Notes under the pieces: model-generated
What the model saw: the letters and a program-made list of their open reading frames with translations, nothing else
What the model was told of the DNA's origin: nothing
Databases searched by the model: none
NCBI GenBank assembly: GCA_029931535.1
Contig: JAQPZY010001129.1
Coordinates: 248,001 to 312,000, forward strand
Reading direction: 5' to 3'
Origin: Margaritifera margaritifera
Lineage: Eukaryota > Mollusca > Bivalvia > Unionida > Margaritiferidae
Length of the DNA: 64,000 nucleotides
Made by a program: the position numbers and the translations under genes
Part shown: positions 1 to 11,085 of the stretch, piece by piece
Position numbering within the stretch: the first letter of the stretch is position 1
Layout of the letters: each line of letters starts with the position of its first letter

Positions 1-565
1 TGTTTGCTGATTTAACAAAAACATATGCTGAATCTGTGATGACATCTGCGGGAGAGACTACTCACTGCGATTTCTCACTGAAAAACAAACAAAATAATAA
101 AATGAGACTACTCGTGTCTAATACAGATTCATTACGCATCGATGCTTTGACAAGAACTTGATAATGACATGAAAGATAACAAAAACTTTAATAAAACTAG
201 AGACTCTCCAAAGGAGAGCATATTTGGATTACTACAAATGATTAAGTTCATGGACATCAAGAATTTTGTGGGTTAAGGTCAAAACTTTATTCATTCAGGA
301 CTGATAAAAACGAAAAGAAACTTTATAAAGGAATTTTTTGTAAAAAAAAAGTGTATGATAAATTGAAATTAAACATTCGAAATGTGCAAAAAGATTGCTT
401 ATTTAATCGAAAGGAAAATGACTAGGAAATAACTTTACGCAGATCACTCAATCATGAGCTGGATAATATAAAAATGTAATAAAGTGGCTTTGACTGTGTA
501 TGACGACAAGATATGTTTGATTGACAACGTTAGCACATTACCTTACGAAACACATAAGCATGTCA
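1..565 (+). pseudogene. Polinton/Maverick DNA polymerase B, C-terminal fragment
   Basis: Decayed C-terminal part of a protein-primed family B DNA polymerase, the enzyme that copies Polinton transposons. The window opens inside the palm domain. Positions 120-131 read N-T-D-S where the family has the metal-binding D-T-D-S of motif C, so the first aspartate is lost. Downstream, in shifting frames, come a phenylalanine-valine-glycine/leucine-arginine-serine-lysine block (about 260-295), a lysine-rich stretch (about 320-420) and a tail around 484-560 with V-Y-D-D-K and L-P-Y-E-T-H-K, matching the thumb/C-terminus layout of Polinton polymerases. At least three frame changes and several stops make it a pseudogene. 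It faces the minus-strand Polinton genes that follow, the arrangement usual for these elements. The upstream half lies outside the window. Confidence 0.75.
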
Positions 566-859
566 AAGGCAATGTGTACCTGTGGTACAAATACCTAGTA
601 ATGAACAGGAAATCCAATTGCGTTAAAAGTTTACTGCTTTTTATTCCACTTCTCAGTATATGTAATTTCGAATTTCAGTTCATCTTTAATATCATGGTTT
701 TCTTCAAAGATAGCTTCCGTTGTTTTTTTTTTCATTGCCATAAAAACAACCAAAACAACATATATTCTCACTGCAATCTTTAATTGTAGAGTTGTACTTT
801 TGCACAATCACCCATGTGATATTTTAAAATGTCTACCACTAAAAGCTAGCTTGGTTATG
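566..859. other. Polinton spacer, no clear gene
   Basis: Between the polymerase tail and the ATPase. The minus strand of about 640-760 reads as a charged, coding-like stretch with many Lys and Glu, which may be a remnant of another Polinton gene, but no family motif was identified. Confidence 0.35.
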
Positions 860-1177
860 TTAGTTGATTTCTATTATTACATCATCAAGGTTGCCACAAT
901 CATCAATGAGAAACAAGGGTCTCAGATTTGTTCCTTGGTAAACATCAACCAGCAACTCTCTCCATGTATCTAATTTATCCTCATGATCCATCACAATCAC
1001 GTTTTATTCCTTGAGTAAACCAATTTCTGATGGCTTGTTGAACAGAAACGTTGGACATATAACAATGATGTAATCGAAGATTTCATTTAAAAATAATGTT
1101 GTTCAGTGTCTTAGATTCAGCGCCAACATAGCCTTTCCACAATTAGCCACTCCACAAATTATCATATTATGAGGGTC
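860..1177 (-). pseudogene. Polinton FtsK/HerA-type packaging ATPase remnant
   Basis: Remnant of the DNA-packaging ATPase encoded by Polintons and related virus-like elements. On the minus strand the Walker A segment at 1130-1153 reads G-V-A-N-C-G-K-A, with the final Ser/Thr replaced by Ala. After a frameshift a run with Y-I-I-V-I-C-P-T follows (about 1010-1060), and Walker B at 896-918 reads L-F-L-I-D-D-C. The frame ends at a stop at 860-862. One in-frame stop (near 1010) and one frameshift are visible; the product would be far shorter than the usual 200-250 residues. The spacing of Walker A, the I-C-P-T block and Walker B matches the family and makes the call fairly firm. It is transcribed opposite to the polymerase, as expected. 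Confidence 0.75.
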
Positions 1178-1480
1178 TTTTCAATATATTGTGCTACAGC
1201 TATTTATTTATTGTAAAACAAGATTGCAAAGGAAATTTGCCTAAACATAATTTATTCAAGATGATTGTTTTGAATGTTTACCTAAATAAATATATATTCA
1301 GAAGGTACCTACTTTTTCTGTGTTTTTGATCTGCAAGTGGATACAATGTTATATATTCGTCAATTTATTTCCACTACCTTGCAATTATGTATCATGTGCT
1401 CTTCTCAAGTCAAGCCAGATAACAATAGTTATCCGTCAAATTTTTTTTAACACTTACATTACTAATTTCTGTTTGTTTCA

Positions 1481-2080
1481 TTAATCATCAAAGAAATAAT
1501 CAGCGGTTTCTGCAAACGTTTGTTTCAGTTGCAAGCCCTGGTAATAAACCATATTTGAGAGACCTTCTATAGTCAATGGATTATTTCTATTTCTGTGTTG
1601 AAAAAACTTTTCTGGGTTAAAAGTTTTCTGTGATATTTTCTCCACTCGTTTTGCACAGTTTTAAAATATCCGTTAAACGCACTCTTAAGAATCAAGTTTG
1701 ATATTTGTTAAAGTTGCATTGGCTTCTGTGTCGTTAATTATCTAGTAATTTAAAGAAAGTAGTTCCATTTCTGTGTTTGTCCTTTACAGATTTTCCAGTC
1801 TATGTTCTACTTAACCACTTTTTATCACTTTCGATGCTTTTTCAAGAGTTACGTTGAATATGACAGCCCATGAAGAGAACAAGAATACAGTTCACAATTA
1901 TATGCTAGTATGTGAAAGTCAAGTGGTATTATAAACCTTTTGCCGAACACAACAAATTGGATAGCTTCAGTACCAGTAATTTTTGCATTTGCGTTATCAC
2001 TCACGGTGCTCTGCTCAACCCTAAACGTCAGGTAGCCACAAATCTTTATATCTCATAGAAATGTTGTCGCCATATGAAAT
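1481..2080 (-). pseudogene. Polinton major capsid protein fragment
   Basis: Minus-strand remnant of a double-jelly-roll major capsid protein. The clearest part, about 1880-2010, reads through E-A-I-Q-F-V-V-F-G-K-R-F-I-I-P-L-D-F and then a tyrosine/cysteine-containing strand, a combination characteristic of Polinton and adintovirus-like capsids. A further open stretch (about 1481-1580) ends in D-Y-F-F-D-D and a stop, possibly the C-terminus. Frameshifts and stops lie between, and only part of the normal roughly 600-residue protein can be traced. It sits between the ATPase and the small conserved protein. The call rests on one strong block and on context. Confidence 0.6.
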
Positions 2081-2392
2081 AGACATATCTTTAAACAGTT
2101 ATTCCACCCATATGTATTACCCTTTTACGTTCAATTTAATGACACAAAGGAATTTCTTAGTACAATGAAGAGAATAAAAATAAGCTTTGGAATTCATATC
2201 TGTAGTTTTGTTCAGACTTAATGTTGTTCGGTGTATATATGATACAATAATGCTTTGGACTGATGTATTCAACTGCTTATGGTATCCTTTACTGCTTGTG
2301 AGAAGTTACATGTTTACCGACAACGCAATTAAGTTATTAATATAATAAAGGTTTTGCTTTGTTTTAACAAAAACTTGTAGGCAATCAACAAA

Positions 2393-2850
2393 CTAGCACC
2401 CATCACAAAGTGCATGGAATATATATTGGTCTTTTATACCTTCATCAAAAGATTGGTATAAATCATTCAGTTTTGGATGTCGTGGTTTTTTAAGTTCTGC
2501 TTTAACTTCTGGGTGAGTAGATGTGTCAGGCTCGTTGAAAATACGTCTGTTATCAGAACTATTTGTAGACACATACAGATAAAAAAAAAAGCATAAACAA
2601 TGTTGTTCAAATACTGAGTAACCAAACATGGTTCTCTCAATTATAGTCAAGTATATTCGCTCTGTTTTCATCGGTCCCTACAGTGTTTCTCTCTAATTGT
2701 TCCATGGCTGCTTTCATATCCTTTAATTTCTTTTTCAGCCCTATCTAAATCATATAATTTGAACAAAAAGTTTATTCTTGGTAATGCTAGACCGTTAGCT
2801 ATTGCTCCTGGAATAATTGCTCCCATTGCTGTCATTTATTGTGCTAGAAA
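2393..2850 (-). pseudogene. Small conserved Polinton protein (hydrophobic N-terminus plus coiled coil)
   Basis: Remnant of a small protein found beside the capsid genes in many Polintons; its role is unproven but it is probably a minor virion component. The minus-strand start at 2833-2835 opens a Gly/Ala/Ile-rich hydrophobic segment (G-A-I-I-P-G-A-I-A-N-G-L-A) followed by N-F-L-F and a charged helix-forming stretch to about 2650 with A-M-E-Q-L-E-R-N. After a frameshift and a disrupted T-rich part, the end (2393-2480) carries K-P-R-H-P-K-L-N-D-L-Y, which fits the proline/Leu/Asp/Tyr tail of the family. A 92-codon open frame at 2393-2671 covers the last part but its first half is a frameshift product. 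The order with capsid and integrase supports the assignment. Confidence 0.55.
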
Positions 2851-3000
2851 CAACTCATTAAAAGTGTGCTTGCGCCAAACACTTTAATATTCATATTACG
2901 AAAAGTCATTGTATTTCTAAGTAGAAAAATCAGATACTACTGCGAGTTTTTTCTTTTTTATTTGTTTTATGTTTTTTTTAACATCCTGAGTAAATGCCCT

Positions 3001-3056
3001 CTCATCCTCCTCCTCCTCCTCCTCCTCCTCCTCTCTCTCTCTCTCTCTCTCTCTCT
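3001..3056 (+). repeat. (TCC)n/(TC)n microsatellite
   Basis: CTC-type trinucleotide run passing directly into a CT dinucleotide run; it lies between the small Polinton gene and the integrase and is a later expansion. Confidence 0.95.
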
Positions 3057-3234
3057 GTTATTTTCAAATCCTCCACTGTAATGTTGTTTTAATCGTGGCG
3101 ATGTTGCACATTCTTTGTATCTATGATACTCTGAATTTCGTTTTTCTTTGCATTTGCTTTATGAGTTGTACTCTTTTGCAACTTTTTTTTATTTTTTTAT
3201 TTCACTGGTTTCATTTTAAGTTAATCACTTTCAC

Positions 3235-3712
3235 ACTCTAGTCTTTAAGGTTCTGTTAAATGTTTCCACTACAGATGCTCTTTTGCCTCTTTAGAAGTAT
3301 TCGCGTTTTCCTTCTCCAGCAGATCCTTATCATTCCTGCAGCAAAACTGTCTTCCCCCATCAAACGTTATCATTTCAGGTTTTCGGTCTTTGAAGATTTC
3401 TCGAAAAGCATAGAGTATGTCATCTCTTGTTTTTGTTTCTTTTCCCAGCCCAATCGTATTTTGAGAAAATATGTCAGTATGAAAATGTATTTGTATCCAC
3501 TGTTGTCTTTTTCATTTGCCTCCTTGTCAACAATGTATGTTTGCCACTGATCAACTATGTGACAAACATATCCCTTTACAAGGAAATATATTTTTTTTCC
3601 ATGCTGGTGTAATCTGTAGGTAGATTATCTAGTCAACCATTCTTTCAGTTCAGTGTTTTGTTTCCTTTTGTTCCGTTTCATTTGTTACCACAATTGGTTG
3701 ACATATGTGTAA
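3235..3712 (-). pseudogene. Polinton integrase (retroviral-type, DDE) remnant
   Basis: Decayed integrase that would insert Polinton ends into the host chromosome. On the minus strand, 3518-3547 reads W-Q-T-Y-I-V-D-K, corresponding to the first catalytic Asp block. About 3360-3380 reads I-T-F-D-G-G, close to the second Asp block. Positions 3237-3281 read A-S-V-V-E-T-F-N-R-T-L-K-T-R, which contains the catalytic Glu and the F-N-R-T-L signature of these integrases. An N-terminal piece with N-L-P-T-D-Y sits near 3610-3640. At least two frameshifts and several stops break the gene; the three-block order and spacing are preserved. Standalone retro-integrases are also found in other elements, but the neighbours make Polinton the best fit. 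Confidence 0.75.
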
Positions 3713-4790
3713 GCAGCTGGATGATGATGATTGCATTAATAATTTCTAAAATACTGTTCTTTGTCGGTATTTTAAAATAAAATAAAAACATTGAGACAAT
3801 ACTTTATGCTTATTAAATTGTCTTTAGGTGTTATAAAACAGCAAACAGCAAACATTATATCATAGGCAACATGAATTTTTTTTCAGCAATTTGAAAAGTT
3901 CTTCTTCAAAATAAAAAAAAAACTTTTAAACGTATGAATGATTTCAGATTGATCTCAAATGTTCTAATTCCTATCCTTGAATCTAAAGAGGTTACCTCAT
4001 ATACTGAGTCAGCATGTCCTGTTTTAAATCGAACTTGACTTTAAAATATTTACGAGATCTTCACACTGTACTGTAAATTTAGCCGAATACAATTTTGTAC
4101 TTTTCCCCAAATCAAAATATATAACGTATTCCTCCATGTGCTGTACTGTTTCAGCCATTTTGCTATCAGGCTGGTGCTGTTTATTTCACTGTTATCATCA
4201 TTGAAAGTAATCTGTAAATCTGCATAATATATGAAAAATTGGAGTATATATTGTTTAAGAGTTAAAATCAAGAAACTACCACTTATATTCTATTGAATAT
4301 TATTATTGACACGACAAGCATTGACCACACTTTTATCCCGTCCAAACTTTAAACGAATGAGCATTATCTATAGATACCGACATGGTTATTTCATGTTACA
4401 CTCGTGAAATGTTTCATCACCACTTTTGAAAACTGGTGAATTCAATAAAATATTGCGTCGTACTCGTATATATGACTGACAACAAAAGTTCTTTGGTTAT
4501 TATGTTCGCCTATTGTCTTCAAGTTCTGACTGGTCTAGTACTTTTCAATTTGTGAAATAGAAGCATCGAATCTGACAGGCTAACAGGCCCAGTAATTATT
4601 TTAACTTTGATTTGTAATTGTTTTTTAATCAAGAATTAATTTGTTCACTGTAACACGAAGATGTGAAACGTTTGGAAGGATTCTGATCCTGATCTGTCGC
4701 CGTATTATGTGAGTTTTCTCGCTTCTTGTCTTCGCTGTTCGCATTTTGACGGACCTTATATACGTGTATATACGATATTATGCATATTTG
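3713..4790. other. No gene recognised
   Basis: AT-rich DNA. A 73-codon open frame (4050-4271, minus) has no recognisable motif. The outer terminal repeat of the Polinton would be expected somewhere here but was not found by eye. Confidence 0.5.
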
Positions 4791-4796
4791 GAGTAC

Positions 4797-4990
4797 ACTG
4801 ATGACTTTGGCTGAGTGGTTAAGTCGTTGGCTTCGTGACCAGAAGGATGCGGGTTCGATTCACAACATCGGATCAGCTCGGATCGGCTACCGTCTTGTCT
4901 TTGGGCAATGAACTTTTACCTGCGTCGGCACGACATAACCTTAAAGGTGTTGCTGTGCCGCGAAACACCTAAACATTCAAACCAAACTTA
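4797..4990 (+). mobile_element. tRNA-derived SINE, internally shortened copy
   Basis: RNA polymerase III promoter elements are visible: an A-box-like TGGCTGAGTGGTT at 4808-4820 and a B box GGGTTCGATTC at 4850-4860. The body carries a TCGGCTACC block, and the 3' tail near 4950-4988 contains GTGTTGCTGTGCCG followed by an AAACACC/AAACCAAAC end. The same tail appears inverted at 44.3 and 55.4 kb, so this is a mobile family and not a functional tRNA gene. No acceptor-stem pairing was seen. Confidence 0.75.
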
Positions 4991-5039
4991 TGACTTTATA
5001 TCTAATTGCATTTAATGAAGAAAATGACATTCGTATGAC

Positions 5040-5210
5040 TCAATACAAGTGATGGTGATCAGCATTTATTGGGTTGGAAAACGTTTCATAATAAGTATTC
5101 ATGCGATCGAAAATGTCATTAAAAGATATTAATCCTCGAGTTATGTTTAGTTTGGGTCAAGGTTGCGACCCGTTTTCACTGGCATGTGACCTTTTCTCAT
5201 TTGATGTACC
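5040..5210 (+). repeat. Dispersed repeat, partner of 13410-13580
   Basis: Shares, in order, a GTGATGGTGAT(C/G)AGC segment, a CATTCATGC-like block, TTTGGGTCAAGGTTG and a CATGTGACCT-type block with 13410-13580. Unclassified family. Confidence 0.55.
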
Positions 5211-5449
5211 ACATTATGTTCCAAGGTAAATAACATAATTGATGGCAATATAATAAGATTATAGGGGATTCTTAACACACAAAAATAACGAATTTCTTAT
5301 CACCTGGGGTTTTGAAATATTTTTTGCAGTAGATAGCACCGTATGTTCATATGCTTGTATGTCCAATCATCTTCGTTTAGTACACTATTAGGGTGGAAAA
5401 AAGAAAGTTTTACATTATTAGGGAATATAATAATTTTGAAGCATACATT

Positions 5450-5575
5450 TTGTGAGATCGAAGGAATCAACTTATCTTTTTCGTATGGTTTAAAACGGCA
5501 GGCAGTAAAGGGATAAAGGTTACGTTTCGCGCATATTCATTGGTTTATGTTTGTCAAATACATATTTTAATCTTA
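5450..5575 (+). repeat. Dispersed repeat, partner of 22895-23005
   Basis: TGAGATCGAAGGAATCAA followed by a TTTCGTRTGG block, a GGTTTCGC-type block and TATGTTTRTCAAA recur in the same order near 22.9 kb. Unclassified family. Confidence 0.55.
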
Positions 5576-6117
5576 ATTTAATTGTTATAAATCGTTCGAC
5601 TACGAGCATTTACTCTCGACCTATTAAATGAATTATTGTACGGATTTAGGAACTAATCTAAAGTGCAATAGGCAGACTCAGCTGCAAGTTTCCATTACTA
5701 AATTACTACTAAATCTAGAATAGATACGATGTCACATAAAGTAACAGCCACTGTACCAACTGTGCTGTATCAACCACTGTACCAACCACTGTATCAAAGA
5801 TTTAGTTTCCAAAGAATGTTTAGAAAAATCATCTGATACAGTAAATATGGTAAACTAGATGTATATTTTGTCCCTTGTTGGTTGAAACGATGACCTTTTA
5901 TGGGGTGTGAATATATATTATTCATACGCCAAATCAAAAAGGCTTTCTAGATGTATCACACGCGCTTCTAAAACACCATCCATTTTTATCTTCAATCACC
6001 TTTTTGCAAGTAAAGCAAACGCATACAAAGTTTGAAAAGGTTCGGAAAAGCAGTGTAGGTTTAAATGTTCGTGGCGGAAATTTAATCCGATATTTAAAAA
6101 AGAAACGGACTCCACAA
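5576..6117. other. No gene recognised
   Basis: AT-rich DNA with a short local repetition of 'ccactgtaccaac' around 5750-5800. No coding motif seen. Confidence 0.45.
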
Positions 6118-6124
6118 TATTTAT

Positions 6125-6296
6125 TTGGATTTTCCATCAGAAATATAAGATTATTTGTATATACATACGGAACGGCGCAGATCATGAAATTACGTAAAAT
6201 TTACAAAATCAAATTTACGTAAAAAAAAGGACTTGGAATTTCCATTAGAGATGTAAGATTAAGTGTATATACATACGAAACGGCGCAGATCATGAA
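6125..6296 (+). repeat. Two-copy tandem repeat, period about 109 bp
   Basis: The block at 6125-6187 recurs with few changes at 6234-6296; both copies end in the same 18 bases, CGGCGCAGATCATGAATT or a one-base variant. Confidence 0.85.
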
Positions 6297-6299
6297 TTT

Positions 6300-7780
6300 T
6301 GGTTGAAAATCAGCCAGCTGGTCAATGTTTAGTTGATGACACCGTGTTTTCTTTGAAAATGATTTTTAAAAATTCAGTAGCAAAGGTGTTCCTATTGTCA
6401 CGAAAATGGTGTCCAGTTGGTGTTCAGTCATAAGTACTTGCTGTAAACAAGATAGATTCTGTAGTCTTCAGACCTAGTATTCTTTGTGTCTTGGCTACTG
6501 TCATTTGAATGGATCACCGATAAACCAGACAGATTGTTTTTTCCCCTCAAAAGTTGTAATGATTGATTTCAAGTCTGTAAATCCCATCCAAAGACGGACC
6601 ATCGAGTTCTTTCCTTTGAAGTCTTGTTCTGTCTAAGAGTATAGTTAAGTTTATTCAGGTATGGACAAGTAAGAAATTGATGCCACTCGTGCATTTGACA
6701 CCCTCTTCAAAGGGAAATTTCTTTTCACGTGAAGGATCTGCACTTCCAATGATGTGAAGAAAGGGGAAATGTTGTATATGTTTGTAAGTGGCTGAGTGCA
6801 GTGTAATGTTCATGAATACACAAAATGAACAGTCTTGTTAGGTATGGCATGATAGAAAGTAAGCGATAAAAAAAGCAAAGCATCAAATGCAAACTGATTT
6901 TAAAAAGGACCCATTAGTAATGTTTTAGATATCTTTCAAAATATGGGCATAACCTTTCTTATAAAACTAGCATCACGTGCATCACGTACAGATCGCACGA
7001 ATACATCAAATGGCATGGCCTCAAATCTCCGGATCCATTTATACATTTTACTTTCAAAGTCTTTCAGTTTCTTCTACATCAATATCAGACACTGTATCAT
7101 AGTAATAATATTGTGTTTCCAAAAGGAATATTGCTATGAATATAAAGAATTTACAAAAAATTTACGAATGTAATTGGTATTTTCCGGTTCTAATAATACG
7201 AAAGATCCGTAACTGAATTAACTTTAAAACCATATTTTTAAATGTAAGACTTATGGATAAAACTCTGGATTAAATCTACAGTGAAACAGAACCTGATAAA
7301 TATATAACGTATTTGCTCCTTTATTAAGCTCACCCAACTGCTAATAGTGTTGAGTCAGGGTTCTGATTCTCGAAACTCTTTGAGCAGGAAACCGAAGCTC
7401 AAGCTGAGAACAACAAACGTAGACAGATACCCTCAGTGCATCTGTGTCATTGAAATAAAGTGCTCTAATAGAGTGATCAAATAAAGGGATGCAAGCTAAG
7501 AAAATCCTAGATGTTTTGTGATTATAACCTTGCTCTAATTTAAATGAGCTTTACTCGATAATCTGAAGAAAATCTTTTATAAAACTCTAGAAAACTCTAG
7601 AAAATTGGTGTCCTTGTGAAAAACACAACTTTCCCACTCATAAAGTACACGTAAAACATTTGGGTTTACATAGATAATCGAAGTCAAACTTTCAGATTTG
7701 AAGAGTGTCGACGTTGTTCTGAGTTCTATTTAATAGCGCACAGGGAAGCTGTATTCTTATTCGAACAACTGCGGCTGTTA
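6300..7780. other. No gene recognised; coding-like minus strand at about 6480-6760
   Basis: Minus-strand translation of about 6480-6760 gives longish charged and hydrophobic stretches in alternating frames, suggesting an old broken coding sequence, but no family was identified. The remainder is AT-rich without motifs. Confidence 0.3.
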
Positions 7781-7814
7781 CCGTAGAAGCTTATGACTCC
7801 ATGTAAACATGAGG

Positions 7815-7920
7815 CACCCCTGGCAACAATCAGATTAGAAATTATAAATTGATGAATGAAATAACTAAGTTTTGTCCATTTTTTATATTCTTGATGCTTT
7901 TCGTTTTTAAAATTGGTTGG
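7815..7920 (+). repeat. Direct repeat, left copy (partner 11278-11390)
   Basis: About 100 bases including AGAAATTATAAATTGATGAA and ACTAAGTTTTGT recur at 11278-11390. The two copies bracket the tandem arrays at 8-11 kb. Confidence 0.8.
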
Positions 7921-7949
7921 GGGGATTCAGGGGTGATCAGTGGGGGATG

Positions 7950-8600
7950 ATGTTCCTGGGTCACAACTTGGAAACTGTTGAGATCCCCACCCAATAACCA
8001 TATATGGATTTGAAGGACAATAGACGAAATCAGACATACAGGTCAATTCAGTACAGACCATGGGTCATGCCCCTTATGTTAGGGACTTGTGCCTGGGTCA
8101 TAGATTCGAAACAGTTGAGATCTGGATCTTCCAACCATATATTGGTTGAAGAAACTGAGATGAAATCGGACATATTTCCAGTACACACACTTTGGAAGGG
8201 GACTTGCTCCTGAGTCGTAACTTGGTAACTGTTGAGATCCATAGCTGATAACTATATATAGGTTTGAAGGGCAAGAGGATATAAACTTATACATATATCC
8301 AGCACAGACCCTCGGTTGTGTCCTTGGGATTGGGAACTTTACCCTGGGTAATAAATTGGAAACTGGTATGGTCCCCACCCTACTAATATATATCATATCT
8401 GGGTCATGTCCCTGGAGTAGGTGACCTGTCCTTGACTCATAACTTGGAAATTGTCAAGATTCACACCATATAACCATATATACACTAACTGGATATGAAA
8501 GAGAAATATACATTTACAGTACTGAAACATTTGCCTCTGGTCAGGCCATACTCCTATTGACATGGATTGGAAGCGTGGTGATATCCAACGCCATTTAATT
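7950..8600 (+). repeat. Degenerate tandem array, period about 90-135 bp
   Basis: The phrase GGGTCATAACTTGGAAACTG followed by GAGATCC and an AACCATATAT block recurs, with changes, near 7959, 8094, 8212, 8345, 8433 and 8559. Open frames across this array on both strands are by-products of the repeat and not genes. Confidence 0.8.
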
Positions 8601-8870
8601 TACCTATTTCTAGGTTGTTGTTTTTGTTTTTTGTTTTTTTTTTTGTTTTGCTTTTTTTTATCTCACTTTGGATTACATTGATCTTAATGTTTACCCAACC
8701 AATCATGCAGTGTGAAAACTATACAAGTTACACTGCCCACATGCATCTTGAAGATAATGTGGAATCAGTGTGCACAAATATATCTGTAATTTTGTACAAA
8801 AGCTTCCAGTACTATTCTGCTTGGAAGGGTTTACTGAAACCAGATGATATTTTGTAAATTTACATATCAG
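8601..8870. other. T-rich linker between arrays
   Basis: A poly-T/TTTTG tract (about 8616-8660) and unique sequence separate the two arrays. An 80-codon frame here has no recognisable motif. Confidence 0.4.
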
Positions 8871-11085
8871 AAATAGTGGGTGTGTTGTCGTCCTTTCTTG
8901 AAAGTCAAGGTCAAAGATCCAGGTTGCATTTACTTTTAGTGTGCTGTTTGTAACTCTGACATTGATAGAATTTGTTGTAGGAACATTGGTAAATTTTTAT
9001 ATATATGTAAGACAAGGGTGCCAAATTTACCACTTTCATGGTTGTCATTCCATTGTCAAAGGTGGACATTGCTATATTTGCTTGGAGCTGTAACTCACAG
9101 GCATTTTAAATAAAGTAATATACCCAAAACGTTTGTATAGCTATACTTCATGACTTGATGTTGTCACTTGGCACTTTTATGGACCTAACTCTAAGACCAG
9201 GTCACGGGTCAATATATAATTCCAAACTGTCACCAAGAATCTGCTAAGTTGTTACAGATAATGGAATGAAATGTTTTATCCTGTAAAATCATAGCTTGAG
9301 GGTGTATCTTGTTTCTATCGTGTGTATCAACAGCATCCTATCAGCAAGATCAAAGTCACATGTGAAGCTTACTGATCATCCGGGGCCCCAAGCCTTGGGG
9401 GCGCCATTTCGTAGAGCTTGCGGTATTTTTTTCCCGAGTGGGGGGCGCCGAAGGCAAAGCTCGTCCGGGCCACCATTTCTTCCAGCGCAAACTTTTGACG
9501 GCCCTGGGTAGTATAATTAAACTTGTGTTTAAATCATAACTTCTGAATGTGTAAAAAAATTTTCAGGATATTTCCATCAAGGTTAAGATCATAGATCAAC
9601 ATTATCTATTTTTATGTCAGGGCTCTTGCTCAGAAATACACAAGGATAGTAATAGTGAGATGAAACTTTGTATATTCATGCATCATAACCTAAGGTTATA
9701 TCACAGAACACACTATTTTGGTCCAATATTCAATGTCAAGGTCATTTTTCATGGTTGGTGTGTAGTTCAGAAGCTGTCTAAGTAATGCAAATTAAATAAT
9801 TTGGATGGTGTTTCTTGTACCACTATCAAGATCCTATCTACGAAGTTAATCTCATGCTTACTTACTTGTAATGTCTTGGCTGTAACTTTAAAGTCATTAA
9901 AAGTTGTATTATCAAAACTTTTAAAATTTTACATCTTGACTTTTTGTTATTTTCATAATCTTAGTCTCTAGGTTATGATCACATGCCAATATACATATTT
10001 TTCTTGCCAAGTCTTGAACTAAAACCCCATCTTTAGAGAGATGAAACTGTATATGCTCATATCCATGATGACCTGACAGTCTTTTATATACTACTTTCAT
10101 GGTTCTATCAAGAAGGTTAAGGTACTTAATTTTTGTATCCAGGTTGTATGTTTAAAATATTAGTAAGAATGTATGTGTACTGATATGTAATGACTGGAGA
10201 GTGTGTTGCATACCATGTTCAATGTCATTTCTCAAGATCAATGTCAAGGCATGAACACTTCTGGTGACATGTAATTCTGGTTCAATGTTAACTTATGATA
10301 TGAATATTGGTGCATTTGTATTATACCTATCTTAAATTGGGCATATTATGTTGATGCATTATCCACCCATCCCTCTGTTAACATATGCTTGTCCAGCCCA
10401 TAACGTTGTAACAGATGGGGAGATTTTCATGAAACTCTGCAAATGTATTTATCATGACGAGACGGTGTGTCATGTATCATTGTTAGGCCTTATGTCACAA
10501 AGTTCAGTTCATAGCAAAGCAAGGAGAATGCAATTATGTGATTTGTAAATTGTCTGGAGGATAACTTCTGTACTAATGAAGATATTTTAATTAACCTTTA
10601 ACCAGTTAGATATCAAAACTAGAGAGTGTGTCACATACCATAGCAATGACTTCAGTCTCAAGGTTAAGGTCACAGTCAAGGAATATATAAATCCGTGACA
10701 TCTATCCATGTACAGGTATAACATTTGAAATAATGAAGATACTTTCATGAAACTTTAGCTTGTTGTGCATCTGAACTTGACAGCGTCTCACATTTTCATA
10801 ATCATATCCTCTGCCCCCAAGTTTAAGGTCAAAAACAAGAGAAGTCAGTGCCCTGTTTCTTATCCAGGCTGTCACTTTTTAACCACTAAAGACATTTTTC
10901 ATGAAGTTTTACAGAGCTCCACACCTTATCCTGCAGCTGGCAGGTTTCTAGCTCAAAGGTCAAGGTCACTGGCAGGGAAAAGGTCACAAGATGAGCATAT
11001 AATGTGCCGGGTGGTTCTCTTGTTACTTAAAGCCTCGACCCTTGCAAGGAACATATTTTTACTGCAAAGATTAATTTATTTTTTA
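8871..11085 (+). repeat. Highly degenerate array with AAGGTCAAGGTCA-type units
   Basis: Recurring sentences such as 'atgaaact', 'aaggtcaaggtca', 'caaggttaagatca' and 'tctatcaagaaggttaagg' appear at irregular spacing, a pattern known from molluscan tandem repeats. TCAAGGTCA occurs intact at 8904-8912, 9736-9744 and 10960-10968. No unit boundary could be fixed by eye. Open frames in this stretch (for example 10765-11088) are repeat-derived. Confidence 0.65.
9375..9508. mobile_element. GC-rich insert, possible hAT-type terminal fragment
   Basis: An abrupt GC-rich block inside the AT-rich array. It starts near CCGGGGCCCC and ends in GACGGCCCTG, the inverse of the CAGGGCC-type end of the hAT-like element at 18.9 kb. 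No matching left end or target duplication was found, so this is a tentative call. Confidence 0.35.

Noticed and set aside
4797..4870. Functional tRNA gene
   Set aside because: A and B boxes are present, but a paired acceptor stem and cloverleaf could not be drawn, and the sequence continues into a repeated SINE body and tail. The same reasoning applies at 24.8, 27.8, 37.5, 44.4, 55.5 and 57.7 kb.
8004..8396. Three overlapping open frames on both strands
   Set aside because: They follow the tandem repeat units and share no features of a real protein.
9296..9511. 71-codon frame with a GC-rich end
   Set aside because: Half lies in the degenerate array and half in the GC-rich insert; the change in composition occurs mid-frame.
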